The notes: a model not told the origin generated them from the letters alone. A stretch of DNA of 64,000 bases from Flavobacterium sp. W4I14 (GCA_030817875.1 JAUSZU010000001.1:4960001-5024000), one strand, 5' to 3'. Shown: positions 1-9,060, counted from the stretch's first letter. A program made the numbers and translations.

Positions 1-1254
1 ATCAACCTTTAAGGCCTTACCTACCTGTGTTTTGATTACGTGGTTAAATTTTTCGGTATGTACCGTACCATGAACGCTATCTGGATCATAACCTACATGT
101 TCCATAATATCAATTTCGCCGCTCTTTGGCCAGCCGCCGTATTTCCCATCAGTCGGTAAGGCCCAAATTGCAGGCCATAAGCCCCGGCCTTTTGGCAACA
201 TGGCGCGAACTTCTACCCTTCCGTATTTAAAATCGAATTTGTTTTTCGTTACCAATCTGGCCGAAGTATAATGGTTGTTTTCCTTGTCTGCTTTTACCGC
301 AGTAATATTCAAATTTCCTTTTTTTACAATTGCATTCGTGCTATCGGCATCGGTATAATATTGAAGCTCATTATTGCCCCAACCTTTTCCACCTACATCG
401 TAACTCCAGTTTTTTGCTAATGGTAATCCGGCATCGTTAAATTCATCAGCCCATTTAAGCTTCCAACCCGTTGCAACAGGTGTTTTTTTAAGCTCTTCGA
501 AGGTCAATTCTGGCTCGTTAGTTGTAATATAATCAACCTGATGTGCCAAAAGCCATTGAATTTCGGGAACAGTATTTACGGTCCAGGCGTTTACCGTTAA
601 TCCTAATTTGTGGGCATTTTCAATCCACCCATCTTTTTGGTAAACGCTAAAATGATAGTCAACACCGGTTAATTTATCTGCTTTCATTTGCTCAGCACTG
701 ATTTCGCCTTTTAAGTAAGCCACTTTTGCTTTTGGCAAGAGCGCTAAAATGCGTTTACAGTAATCGTAGTCAAAACTGATATACTCTGTCCACTCCACTA
801 CCTTGAGTTTCTGAACCATCTCAACACATTTATTGGTCACCTCAATTCCACGTTCTTTACTAACTAATGAAGGTTTGATCTCTAAAATCAGTTTGGTTGT
901 TCTTTGCTTTTTACCTTCCAATAAATAAGCCTCAAGCGTTGGAATTTTTTCACCATTGCTCATCGTTTTGGTCAATAAATCAGCATAGTTTACTTTCTCG
1001 ATAACCAAACCCTGAAATTCTGGATCGTGATTAATAACCAAAACATTATCTGCCGTCATCCACACATCGAATTCCGATCCATAACAACCCAGCCTTACGG
1101 CTTCGTTTAATGAAGCGATAGAATTTTGAGGAAAATTATTTTTCTTCCATGCTCCGCGGTGGGCAATTACCTGGTTTTTGTTCCAGTTAAATTTTTGAGC
1201 AAAAGAGGCGGTAAAAATGAACAACATTAGTGCAGAAATAAATACTCGTTTCAT
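1..1254 (-). CDS. GDPD domain fused to GH16 glycoside hydrolase, partial
   Basis: Partial gene: it starts with ATG at 1254 and stays open for 418 codons to the window edge. Residues 1-19 look like a signal peptide. Residues about 28-260 form a glycerophosphodiester phosphodiesterase-type barrel with H32-R33, the E61-x-D63 metal pair, H77 in NHD, and a later LILEIK strand whose Glu fits the third metal ligand. After a short linker (about 270-290) a GH16 beta-jelly-roll begins, with the family motif EIDIME at 380-385; E380 and E385 match the nucleophile and acid/base residues of laminarinase-type enzymes. The product is probably exported. It may act on phosphodiester-substituted or beta-glucan polymers, but the substrate is inferred only from the families. 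The C-terminus lies outside the window. Confidence 0.85.
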   Translation of the reverse strand, partial: MKRVFISALMLFIFTASFAQKFNWNKNQVIAHRGAWKKNNFPQNSIASLNEAVRLGCYGSEFDVWMTADNVLVINHDPEFQGLVIEKVNYADLLTKTMSNGEKIPTLEAYLLEGKKQRTTKLILEIKPSLVSKERGIEVTNKCVEMVQKLKVVEWTEYISFDYDYCKRILALLPKAKVAYLKGEISAEQMKADKLTGVDYHFSVYQKDGWIENAHKLGLTVNAWTVNTVPEIQWLLAHQVDYITTNEPELTFEELKKTPVATGWKLKWADEFNDAGLPLAKNWSYDVGGKGWGNNELQYYTDADSTNAIVKKGNLNITAVKADKENNHYTSARLVTKNKFDFKYGRVEVRAMLPKGRGLWPAIWALPTDGKYGGWPKSGEIDIMEHVGYDPDSVHGTVHTEKFNHVIKTQVGKALKVD

Positions 1255-1278
1255 ATTTGGCATGATTATACAAAAAAT

Positions 1279-1286
1279 CAAAAGTA
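1279..1286 (-). promoter_or_regulatory. putative -7 box of the GDPD-GH16 gene
   Basis: On the minus strand this reads TACTTTTG, a full match to the Bacteroidetes -7 consensus TAnnTTTG, 24 bases before the ATG at 1254. No convincing -33 TTG was found. Confidence 0.4.
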
Positions 1287-1383
1287 GATTTTTATCAGAA
1301 TACTAGTTTAAAATCTATGTAACCTTTGTATTAATAAAAACAAGATAAAGATTTTTAAATTAATGTTCTGCTAGCCGGGTAGT

Positions 1384-1417
1384 GATTTGTTACACAGACC
1401 TCTGTTAAATAAACTCG
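1384..1417 (+). repeat. imperfect direct repeat, copy 1
   Basis: Matches 1585-1618 at most positions (shared pieces TTTGT, CAG, CCT and AAATAAAC). It is intergenic and probably part of a degenerate dispersed element. Confidence 0.4.
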
Positions 1418-1584
1418 CTTTACAAAAAATAGATGTGTTTTTTGAAGCGCAAAGCCTGAGCAGCTATGTAAGTTTGTTCCCGTGCTCCGCTATATCCTTT
1501 CACTGCGCTACAGGGATGCCGCTACGCCCGGGGCTAAATTACCTCTGATCTGCAAAGAAAACCAACCGCCCCCTTGCACTTGTA

Positions 1585-1618
1585 GTTTGTAACCCAGGCC
1601 TTTGTCAAATAAACCCGA
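1585..1618 (+). repeat. imperfect direct repeat, copy 2
   Basis: Second copy of the repeat at 1384-1417. It is followed by CCCGATTGGAGCGG, which resembles a segment near 24221-24236. Confidence 0.4.
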
Positions 1619-1834
1619 TTGGAGCGGAAACCAAAAGCTTTTTCTGCTTTTGTTGCAGCAAAAGCGGGACTGAAAACCGCCATGAAACGCTAAACGTTGT
1701 TTTCCAAATTAAAAAATGCCTCTTCAAAAATAGCAAGCTATATAACCCAATTGATAACCGATTTGTAATAAACACGTTATGCTAATATCAGATTTCTTTC
1801 AATTGATTAGAACTATTTTTACATTTACGGTGAT

Positions 1835-4800
1835 ATGGTGAGCAATAACTACAGCGATTTATTACGGAAGATAGATGAGTTTATCCGCAAATTTTACCTG
1901 AATAAAATTTTGCGCGGGAGTATTTATGCCGCTGCCATACTTTTAGGCCTATATCTCATTGTTTTTTTGAGTCTTTATTACCTCAATCCAACCGCTGGTT
2001 TTAAAACCTTTGTATTTTTTGCTTATTTACTGGTTGGGGCCTTACTTGTTGGCTTTCTAATTATTAAACCATTACTTTCAATGCTCAAATTGGGCAAACA
2101 CCTTACTTTCGAAGAAGCATCGGTTATCATCGGAAATCACTTTTCCGATATTAAGGATAAATTGCTCAACACCTTACAACTTCACCGCCTTTCTGAAAAT
2201 CATCCCGACAACAATCACCTCATTATTGCCAGTATCGATCAAAAAATATTGGAGCTCAAACCTGTCCCCTTTTATACGGCCATTAGCATTCACGATAACC
2301 GGAAGTATCTAAAGTATCTTTTTGTTCCACTTTCTATTATTCTACTAATTGCCATTATCGCTCCCGCTATTTTACGCGAGGGCACAAACAGTTTTTTTAA
2401 GTACGATGAATACATTGCGCCTAAAGCACCTTTCAGTTTCACAGTTTTAAATAAGAGTTTAACCGTTACCCAAGGTGATGATTTAACGCTAAACGTTAAA
2501 CTGGTCGGCGATGAACTTCCTGCCGAAATTTACGTTGAAGACGGAAAAAACACCTATAAACTCGAAAAAGAAAACATCAGTAAGTTTAATTATAGCATCA
2601 AAAATATACAGAACGATAAAAAATTGATTTTTAAAGGAGGTGGCTTTAGCTCAGCGGTGTTTACGGTTTCGGTTAAACCGCGCCCTGAACTACTAAATGC
2701 AACCGCAACGTTAAATTATCCTGCTTATCTGGGCAAAAAACAGGAGTTGATTGCCAATGTTGGCGATATGCTTATACCCGAAGGCACAAAAGTTACCTGG
2801 AACTTTAAAACTGGCCAGAGCAGCTCCCTGCTGTTTATTTTAAATGGGGCCGAAAATATTTTAAAAGTTGAGGACAATGAATCGGCCTTTAATGCTACCA
2901 TCAGGAATAATTCAAAATATAGCATCACACCTAAAAACCAATATGTAACAATCAGAGATTCGCTTTCGCACCAGATTACCGTTGTTAAAGATCAAGCACC
3001 GGGTATCAACGTTGAAGAAAAGCCCGACTCTGTGAGCAACAAAGCCTTGTATTTCAGCGGACAAGTAACTGACGATTATGGTTTTAGTAGATTAAGTTTT
3101 AAATATAACATCAAAGAAAATAACCGCATTGTGGGTACAGTTGCCAAAAATATTGCCATTAAAAGCAATGCGACAGAAAACACCTTTTTCTATTTCTGGG
3201 ATTTAAAAACTGCTGCTGCCAAACCTGGTCAGGAAATTGAATATTATTTCGAAGTAGCCGATAACGACGGCGTAAATGGCGCAAAGGTCACCCGATCGGA
3301 AATCAAAACCTTTAAACAGCCTACTAAAAAAGAAACTGCCGAACAGGTAAATGCAAGCAACCAGGCTTTAAAACAAAAAATGCAATCGGCCATACGCCTG
3401 GCCAATACCATCGAAAAAGAAAGTAAAAAGGTGGCCGAAAGCCTCATCGATAAAAAACAGATTTCTTTCGAAGATAAAAAACAGATTGAAGCACTTTTAG
3501 ACAAACAAAAACAGCTTGATGAGGCTGTAAAAGAAATAAAAGAGCAGAACGATAAAAATATCCAGCAACAGGAAGACCAAAAGCAAACTGAAGAGCTTCT
3601 TGAAAAACAGAAACAGATTAAAGACTTGTTTGATAATGTACTGGATGAGAAAACAAAAGAACTTTTGCAAAAGCTGCAAAACCTGATGAATGAGAAAAAT
3701 AAAGACCAAACGCAGAATGAACTATCAAAAATGCAGTTGGACAATAAAACCCTCAAAAACGAACTCGACAGAATCCTAGAACTCTACAAGCAGTTAGAAT
3801 TTGAACAAAACCTTCAAACCGATATCGATCGTTTAAATGAACTGGCTAAAGAACAGAAAGAACTCGCTGAGCAAACAAAAGACAAAAAACAGGACAATGA
3901 ATCGTTAAAACAGAAACAGGATGCACTTAACAAGGAAATGAAAGATCTGAAAGATGATCTAAAAAAGCTGGAAGAAAAAAATCAGTCGCTTGAAAGGCCC
4001 AATCCTTTCGATAATCCTGAAAAAGATGTGCAGGATATACAGAAAGAACAGCAGGACAGTAAAGATGCTTTAGATAAAAAAAATTCGAAAAATGCAAGCC
4101 AGAAACAACAAAAAGCTGGCGAGCAGATGGAAAAGCTTTCTAAAAAAATGAGCGATATGCAGCAACAGGGTGAAGAAATGGAAAACAACCTGAACGCTAA
4201 AGAGTTGCGCCGCCTCTTGGAAAACTTATTGACCACTTCTTTTGATCAGGAAAAAGTAATGCTTGCTTTAAAGAAAATGACCGCGGCCGATCCTTCTTAT
4301 ACCAGCAACGTTCAGAAACAGCGTAGCATTAAAGATAACCTTAAAACTATTGCCGATAGCTTATATAGTTTAAGCAAACGCGTTCCACAGATAGAATCGA
4401 CAGTTAACGAGGAGATGAACAAAATCAATTTCAACCTGGATAAAAGTTTGGAAAGTTTGGGTGATAGAAGAACGCCTGAGGCTAACCGTTTTCAGCAATT
4501 TACCATGACTTCTATTAATAATCTAACCCTGATGTTGAGTGAAGCCTTAAGTCAGCTGCAAAATATGCAGAAAAACGGTAAGGGTGGCAGTGGAAAGAAA
4601 CAAAAGCAAGGAATGAAACAGCTTTCGCAGATGCAGGAACAGTTGAATAAAAGCATGCAAAAGGCTCGTGAGCAAATGCAAAAATCGGGAGATAATCAAG
4701 GCAAAGTTGGCAAAGGACAAATGAGCCAGGAATTTGGTAAGATGGCTCAACAGCAACAAATGATCCGTCAGGCGCTCGAAAAGATCAACCGTGAAGAGAA

Positions 4801-5152
4801 CAAAGACGGCACAGGTAAAATGGGTAACCTAAATGAAGCCATTAAAGAAATGAAACAGACGGAGAGCGATCTGGTTAACAAACGTTTGCAACAAGAAACC
4901 TTAAACAGGCAAAAAGACCTTTTAACAAAGTTACTAGAGGCAGAAAAAGCCGAACGCGATCAGGAAGAAGACGCTAAACGGGAAAGTAAAGCCGCTAAGG
5001 AATTCCCCCCATCCTATCAAAAAATGGTCGATCAGTTTAAAAAACAGCAACAAAATGGTAATGATATGCTGCAAAAACTGCCTCCGAGCTTAAATTATTA
5101 CTATAAAAACAAGATCGCTGAATATTTGAAATCGTTGAATATGGAACGATGA
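1835..5152 (+). CDS. DUF4175 family membrane coiled-coil protein
   Basis: 1105 residues. There are two adjacent membrane segments near the N-terminus (about 24-48 and 57-82) and a third at about 160-182. A probably extracytoplasmic beta-rich region follows (about 190-490), then a very long K/E/Q-rich coiled coil (about 500-770 and 940-1105) with a globular interruption around 800-890. This architecture matches the large DUF4175 proteins of Bacteroidetes, whose function is unknown. The ATG is the first in frame, and a weak TACATTTA box lies 7 bases before it. Antisense ORFs within this gene only reflect its biased codons. It is followed by a gene-free gap and then a toxin-antitoxin locus, so it is probably monocistronic. 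Confidence 0.8.
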   Translation: MVSNNYSDLLRKIDEFIRKFYLNKILRGSIYAAAILLGLYLIVFLSLYYLNPTAGFKTFVFFAYLLVGALLVGFLIIKPLLSMLKLGKHLTFEEASVIIGNHFSDIKDKLLNTLQLHRLSENHPDNNHLIIASIDQKILELKPVPFYTAISIHDNRKYLKYLFVPLSIILLIAIIAPAILREGTNSFFKYDEYIAPKAPFSFTVLNKSLTVTQGDDLTLNVKLVGDELPAEIYVEDGKNTYKLEKENISKFNYSIKNIQNDKKLIFKGGGFSSAVFTVSVKPRPELLNATATLNYPAYLGKKQELIANVGDMLIPEGTKVTWNFKTGQSSSLLFILNGAENILKVEDNESAFNATIRNNSKYSITPKNQYVTIRDSLSHQITVVKDQAPGINVEEKPDSVSNKALYFSGQVTDDYGFSRLSFKYNIKENNRIVGTVAKNIAIKSNATENTFFYFWDLKTAAAKPGQEIEYYFEVADNDGVNGAKVTRSEIKTFKQPTKKETAEQVNASNQALKQKMQSAIRLANTIEKESKKVAESLIDKKQISFEDKKQIEALLDKQKQLDEAVKEIKEQNDKNIQQQEDQKQTEELLEKQKQIKDLFDNVLDEKTKELLQKLQNLMNEKNKDQTQNELSKMQLDNKTLKNELDRILELYKQLEFEQNLQTDIDRLNELAKEQKELAEQTKDKKQDNESLKQKQDALNKEMKDLKDDLKKLEEKNQSLERPNPFDNPEKDVQDIQKEQQDSKDALDKKNSKNASQKQQKAGEQMEKLSKKMSDMQQQGEEMENNLNAKELRRLLENLLTTSFDQEKVMLALKKMTAADPSYTSNVQKQRSIKDNLKTIADSLYSLSKRVPQIESTVNEEMNKINFNLDKSLESLGDRRTPEANRFQQFTMTSINNLTLMLSEALSQLQNMQKNGKGGSGKKQKQGMKQLSQMQEQLNKSMQKAREQMQKSGDNQGKVGKGQMSQEFGKMAQQQQMIRQALEKINREENKDGTGKMGNLNEAIKEMKQTESDLVNKRLQQETLNRQKDLLTKLLEAEKAERDQEEDAKRESKAAKEFPPSYQKMVDQFKKQQQNGNDMLQKLPPSLNYYYKNKIAEYLKSLNMER

Positions 5153-5341
5153 TGTTAGGAGTGGCGTCGCCCTGACCTGTAGCGCAACCGAAGCTACGGA
5201 TTAACCGAGCTTTAAGCGAGCACCAAAGGTAATTTATTTCAGGGCCTTGTCAAAAAGTTGTGAACAATTTCGAAATAATAGAACTGATTCGCAAGTACAC
5301 AAACCATGGCTTAAAGAGACATAAAATTCATATAGTTTTAT

Positions 5342-5349
5342 TATATTTG
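5342..5349 (+). promoter_or_regulatory. -7 box of the antitoxin gene
   Basis: TATATTTG matches the Bacteroidetes -7 consensus and ends only 5 bases before the ATG at 5355, which would give a leaderless or nearly leaderless mRNA. Confidence 0.45.
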
Positions 5350-5354
5350 ATATC

Positions 5355-5594
5355 ATGACAAGCACAGCCATAAGACAAAGATTAATTACTTATCTATCTG
5401 ATGCGGAGGATAATAAAATAAGGGCAATTTATACGCTTCTTGAAAGAGAAATTGAAAACGAACAATCATTTAACCTCTCGGAGGAACATCTGGATATACT
5501 TGATAGAGAACGGGAACTGCATCTAAAAGGTGAAACTAAATCTTACAGTAAACAAGATTCTTTGGATATCATTAAAGGCCTTAAAGCACTGTAA
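5355..5594 (+). CDS. RelB-like antitoxin (addiction module component)
   Basis: 79 residues, acidic, predicted mostly helical, with the look of the short addiction-module proteins that pair with RelE/ParE toxins. Its stop overlaps the next start as TAATG at 5592-5596, the usual translational coupling of toxin-antitoxin operons. The downstream toxin is frameshifted, so this antitoxin may be an orphan. The family is assigned from size, composition and context rather than from a strong motif. Confidence 0.6.
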   Translation: MTSTAIRQRLITYLSDAEDNKIRAIYTLLEREIENEQSFNLSEEHLDILDRERELHLKGETKSYSKQDSLDIIKGLKAL

Positions 5595-5885
5595 TGTACA
5601 CCATTCAGATAAAGCCAATGCTATTCAAATGGCAAAAGATGCTTATGATTGGTATGAAGAACAAAAAGAAGGATTGGGAGACTTATTTTGTCAGAACTCA
5701 GCAGGTGTTATACCAAGTTAGAGAAGAATCCGCTCTTTTATCAAAAACTAAAAAAGAATTATCGTCATTTAGTCCTTAACAAATTTCCATACGTTCTAAT
5801 ATTCGAGATTATAGGAGCGGAAATCATAATCTTTGCTGTTTTTCACACGGCAAGAAGTCCTAAATCTAAGTTCAAAAAAAAGTAA
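5594..5885 (+). pseudogene. RelE/ParE-type toxin with two frameshifts
   Basis: Three overlapping frames join into one RelE/ParE-like protein of about 97 residues. Frame 1 supplies MYTIQIKP, then the reading continues one base earlier as NAIQMAKDAYDWYEEQKEG...LF, then one base earlier again as LSELSRCYTKLEKNPLF and on to VLIFEIIGAEIIIFAVFHTAR, a typical toxin C-terminus. Both changes fit single-base deletions in short homopolymers (the CCAA run near 5618 and TTTT near 5685). No single frame encodes the toxin. Either the toxin is inactivated or the assembly carries two indel errors. Confidence 0.7.
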
Positions 5886-5936
5886 ACATCTAATTAGGTG
5901 CTGAATTAGGTTCAACGCAACTATTGGAATATTTCT

Positions 5937-5944
5937 TAAATTTG
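5937..5944 (+). promoter_or_regulatory. -7 box of ybeY
   Basis: TAAATTTG matches TAnnTTTG, 19 bases upstream of the ybeY ATG at 5964. A TTG lies at 5924-5926, too close for a normal -33 element. Confidence 0.45.
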
Positions 5945-5963
5945 CAGCCATAAACACCACAAT

Positions 5964-6401
5964 ATGCCTGCAATATCATTTTTTACAGAATCAGTGAGCT
6001 ATAATCTTCCTCAGAAACTTAAGGTAAAGAAGTGGATTAAAGCTACAATTGAAAAAGAAGGCTTTAAATTGCAGGAACTTAATTTCATTTTCTGTAGCGA
6101 CGAATACCTGTTGGGCATCAACCAACAATATTTAAACCATGATACTTATACAGATATCATTACTTTCGATAACTCAGAAGAAGAAAAACAGATTGTAAGC
6201 GATATTTTCATCAGTATTGAGCGAATTAAAGAAAATGCCAAAACCTTCAAAACACTGGAATTTGATGAGGTTTGCCGCATTATGATCCATGGTACGCTCC
6301 ATTTACTGGGTTACAAAGACAAAGGAAAAGCCGCCAAAAGCCTCATGACGCAAAAAGAGGATGAATATTTAAGCTATAGAGCAGAAGTTGGCCTAATCTA
6401 A
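5964..6401 (+). CDS. ybeY: endoribonuclease YbeY, rRNA maturation factor
   Basis: 145 residues, normal size for this zinc-dependent endoribonuclease of 16S rRNA 3' maturation and ribosome quality control. The signature HGTLHLLGYKDK lies near the C-terminus (about residues 110-121). The first two metal-binding histidines are present, but the third position, His in E. coli, is Asp here (GYKD). That substitution is consistent with what I recall for Bacteroidetes members. The gene has its own -7 box at 5937 and a long gap behind it. Confidence 0.9.
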   Translation: MPAISFFTESVSYNLPQKLKVKKWIKATIEKEGFKLQELNFIFCSDEYLLGINQQYLNHDTYTDIITFDNSEEEKQIVSDIFISIERIKENAKTFKTLEFDEVCRIMIHGTLHLLGYKDKGKAAKSLMTQKEDEYLSYRAEVGLI

Positions 6402-6749
6402 GTTCTCTTTAGCCACACATCTTATTCATTTTCAGGTATCTACTCGCCTTTTATATTTCGCATGGCAGAACAAACTGACCACAGCAAATGACTCTCTTGT
6501 ATTTAACTTCCATTCAAGTAAACTATTACTTGCATTTTCCAATGCATAAATCCCGGAGTTTAAACAGGCTTTATTCGGGTAACATTGTCACAACTCCGTC
6601 TTAAGTCCGAACTAACTCCGAACCAACCCCGTCTCAACTGTTAACTTCTCGATAAGTTTTTTGCCAGTTCTTTCAATCAGATTCGCAGTACATTTTAATA
6701 GGTAATTTTAAATTTATTTGTCAATTGTTTTACACGCCTTCTGGCCCTT

Positions 6750-6974
6750 GGTCCCGTTCGTCTAACAGTTACGGGCGTTCGTCGACGATTAGACTATACT
6801 GGTATAATACACCGAGATTCTCTGCAACATTTCTAATCAACTGCAGTCTTATATTCAAAATAAGAACAATTACATAATGTGCTGGATTTACATCCAGGCA
6901 TTATATCAAGATAAAGTTTAGTTTTAGTTAATGATTGAAGCAGCGGTGGAGCGAGTCCGACCGCTGTTTTCTTT
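6750..6974 (+). ncRNA. possible small RNA ending in an orphan terminator
   Basis: Speculative. The stretch combines several inverted repeats and ends in a GC hairpin plus T-rich tail, with no gene close upstream that would need the terminator. No known RNA family (tmRNA, RNase P, SRP, 6S) was recognised. The 5' end is not determined. Confidence 0.2.
6941..6974 (+). terminator. Rho-independent terminator-like hairpin
   Basis: CAGCGGT (6941-6947) pairs with ACCGCTG (6960-6966), followed by TTTTCTTTT. It is far from ybeY (stop at 6401) and points toward the ABC-F gene. Confidence 0.6.
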
Positions 6975-7103
6975 TACCGAAATAATGCAGCTAATAACAA
7001 ATGAACTATAGAAAGGATAAACCAATGCATCAATATTCTGCCATTTTTAGCTGATACAGAAGCCCTTTACAATTTGATTATGCCGTTCCAAATATTTTAT
7101 ACT

Positions 7104-7111
7104 TACTTTTG
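7104..7111 (+). promoter_or_regulatory. -7 box of the ABC-F gene
   Basis: TACTTTTG, a full consensus match, 37 bases before the TTG start at 7149. Confidence 0.5.
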
Positions 7112-7148
7112 CACTAATTTTCCTTTATAAATCCGAAATACAAAAAAA

Positions 7149-9011
7149 TTGAGCACACTAATTGCGGCAGAAGGCTTAGGTCATGGTTATCATGACGAAT
7201 GGCTATTTAAAAATTTAACCTTAGGTATTAACTCTGGTCAGCGCGTGGCGTTGGTTGGAATTAATGGTGCGGGTAAGAGTACACTTTTGAAATTATTGGC
7301 AGAAAGGTTCCCTCCGCTCGAAGGTAAAATTGTAAAAAATAAAGCTGTTAAAATCGGTTTTCTCGATCAGGAACCTCAATTTACTGAAGGTTTTTCCATT
7401 AGCGACCATATATTCTCTCTTGAGAATAAACAACAACAGTTAATTAAGGAATATGAAGAATTAATCGAAGACCCTAATCCAGATGAAAAAACGCTTAACC
7501 GTTTATATGAAGAATTAAGCGAACACAATGCCTGGGAATATGAACATGAGATTAAAACCATTTTAAACAGAATGGGCATTACTCATCTTCAACAGAAAAT
7601 AGCTACCCTATCTGGTGGACAAAAGAAACGTTTGGCCTTGGCTAAGCTTTTAATTGAAGATCCGGAAATTCTGGTGCTAGATGAGCCAACTAACCATTTG
7701 GATATCGATACCATTGAATGGTTGGAGAAATTATTAACTACCGGACAAAAAACAATTTTACTCGTTACCCACGATAGGTACTTTTTGGATAATGTTTGCA
7801 ATACTATAGTAGAATTAGATAGAGGTAAGATTTTCAACTATAATGGAAACTACGCTTATTATTTAGAGAAGAAATCGGAAAGAGAAGCTTTAGATGCAAC
7901 GGTTTTACATAAGAACCAACAGCTATTAAAGAAAGAATTGGAGTGGATGAGACGCATGCCACAGGCGCGTGGAACCAAATCTAACGCTAGAATCAATGCT
8001 TTTTACGATTTAGAGGAAAAATCCAAGAAAAAGTCTGATAATCAGAGTATTAACCTCCAAATGAAGATGTCTCGTCAAGGCGGGAAGATCATTGAGATAG
8101 AACACATTAAAAAAGCATTTGATGGACGTCCGATCATCAACGATTTTAGTTATACCTTTAAAAAAGGAGACAGAATTGGCTTAGCAGGAAAAAATGGAAC
8201 GGGTAAATCTACTTTACTAAATATCATAACAAGTCAATTAAAGCCAGATGCTGGTAACGTTGATACTGGGGAGACAACCGTTTTTGGATATTACAAACAA
8301 GGTGGTTTAACTTTCGATCCAAAGGAAAGGGTAATTGATATTGTAAAATCGGATGCTGAATATATTAAGATGGCTGACGGTTCAGTGATTACGGCTTCTG
8401 CCCTCTTAACCTTATTTCTCTTCCCGCCGAAGAAACAACATGGCATGGTAGAGAAATTAAGTGGTGGTGAAAAGAAACGTTTGAACTTAATGAAGGTCTT
8501 GATGCAAAATCCAAACTTTTTAATTTTGGATGAGCCGACGAACGATCTTGACATCGACACGTTAAACGTTCTTGAGGAATTTTTAGAAAACTTCCCTGGC
8601 ATATTAATGCTGGTTTCTCACGATAGATACTTGCTTGACAAAATGAGTGATCAACTATTTATCATGGAAGGTGAAGGTGTGGTTAAAATTTATAACGGTA
8701 ATTATTCTGAGTATCGATTAAGTTTAGAGCAACCAAAAGTAAAAGCAGAAACCAAGAAAACCCCTGCTCCTGTTGTAGAACAAGCACCTGTTAAAGCAGC
8801 AAAAAAATTAAGCTTCAAGGAGCAAAAAGAACTGGAAGATAGTGAAAAAGGTATCGCAGAAATGGAGAACAAAATAGCTTCCCTTAACGAAAGTTTAATT
8901 AAAATTGATGCGACCGACTATGTCAAAATTCAAGAGGTCTCCAACGAGATAAAATTGCTTCAGGCCAAACTTGACGAACTGACTATGCGTTGGCTCGAAC
9001 TTTCAGAATAA
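7149..9011 (+). CDS. ABC-F family ATPase, Uup-like
   Basis: 620 residues with two ABC ATPase domains and no membrane segments, as in ABC-F proteins that act on the ribosome. Domain 1 has Walker A GINGAGKST at 37-45, signature LSGGQKKRLALAKLL and Walker B ILVLDEPTNHLD. Domain 2 has Walker A GKNGTGKST near 346, signature LSGGEKKRLNL and LILDEPTNDLD. A linker with conserved basic residues joins them. A charged coiled coil at about 555-620 resembles the C-terminal domain of Uup. Translation must begin at TTG 7149, because a stop (7128-7130) closes the frame just upstream with no other start between. The specific substrate is not shown. Confidence 0.9.
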   Translation: MSTLIAAEGLGHGYHDEWLFKNLTLGINSGQRVALVGINGAGKSTLLKLLAERFPPLEGKIVKNKAVKIGFLDQEPQFTEGFSISDHIFSLENKQQQLIKEYEELIEDPNPDEKTLNRLYEELSEHNAWEYEHEIKTILNRMGITHLQQKIATLSGGQKKRLALAKLLIEDPEILVLDEPTNHLDIDTIEWLEKLLTTGQKTILLVTHDRYFLDNVCNTIVELDRGKIFNYNGNYAYYLEKKSEREALDATVLHKNQQLLKKELEWMRRMPQARGTKSNARINAFYDLEEKSKKKSDNQSINLQMKMSRQGGKIIEIEHIKKAFDGRPIINDFSYTFKKGDRIGLAGKNGTGKSTLLNIITSQLKPDAGNVDTGETTVFGYYKQGGLTFDPKERVIDIVKSDAEYIKMADGSVITASALLTLFLFPPKKQHGMVEKLSGGEKKRLNLMKVLMQNPNFLILDEPTNDLDIDTLNVLEEFLENFPGILMLVSHDRYLLDKMSDQLFIMEGEGVVKIYNGNYSEYRLSLEQPKVKAETKKTPAPVVEQAPVKAAKKLSFKEQKELEDSEKGIAEMENKIASLNESLIKIDATDYVKIQEVSNEIKLLQAKLDELTMRWLELSE

Positions 9012-9044
9012 CAGCAGTGCAATTCAAAGATGTTTTACGCGTTA

Positions 9045-9060
9045 TGTTTCACGTGGAACA
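9045..9060. promoter_or_regulatory. parS-like site 1
   Basis: TGTTTCACGTGGAACA differs by one base from the ParB-binding consensus TGTTTCACGTGAAACA. It lies between the ABC-F stop and mnmG. A second palindrome follows 115 bases downstream. Confidence 0.65.

Larger units (their letters stand above)
1255..1834. other. 580-base gene-free region with diverged repeats
   Basis: This gap separates the divergent GDPD-GH16 and DUF4175 genes. It holds two similar copies of a roughly 34-bp sequence (about 1384-1417 and 1585-1618). The second copy is followed by a motif about AAACCCGATTGGAGCGG that recurs, diverged, near 24221. The GC-richer stretch 1478-1535 looks unlike the flanking AT-rich DNA. No ORF of note was seen. 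Confidence 0.4.
6402..7148. other. 747-base gene-free region with orphan hairpins
   Basis: No credible ORF. It contains a short stretch resembling the 5' end of a tRNA-Glu gene (6750-6775), an inverted repeat GTCTAA/TTAGAC (6760-6765 with 6788-6793), a hairpin at 6874-6904 (ATAATG..CTGGAT / ATCCAG..CATTAT), and a strong terminator-like hairpin at 6941-6974. The terminator is 540 bases behind the nearest upstream gene, so it may end an unrecognised small RNA. Confidence 0.4.

Noticed and set aside
3244..3756. 170-codon open frame antisense to the DUF4175 coiled-coil gene
   Set aside because: Cys/Ser/Phe-rich translation produced by the K/E/Q codons of the sense strand; no start context or family signal.
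5530..5721. Separate small ORF downstream of the antitoxin
   Set aside because: It is the middle frame of the frameshifted toxin, not an independent gene.
6750..6830. Complete tRNA-Glu gene
   Set aside because: Only the first 25 or so bases resemble one; there is no anticodon stem, T-arm or 3' acceptor strand.
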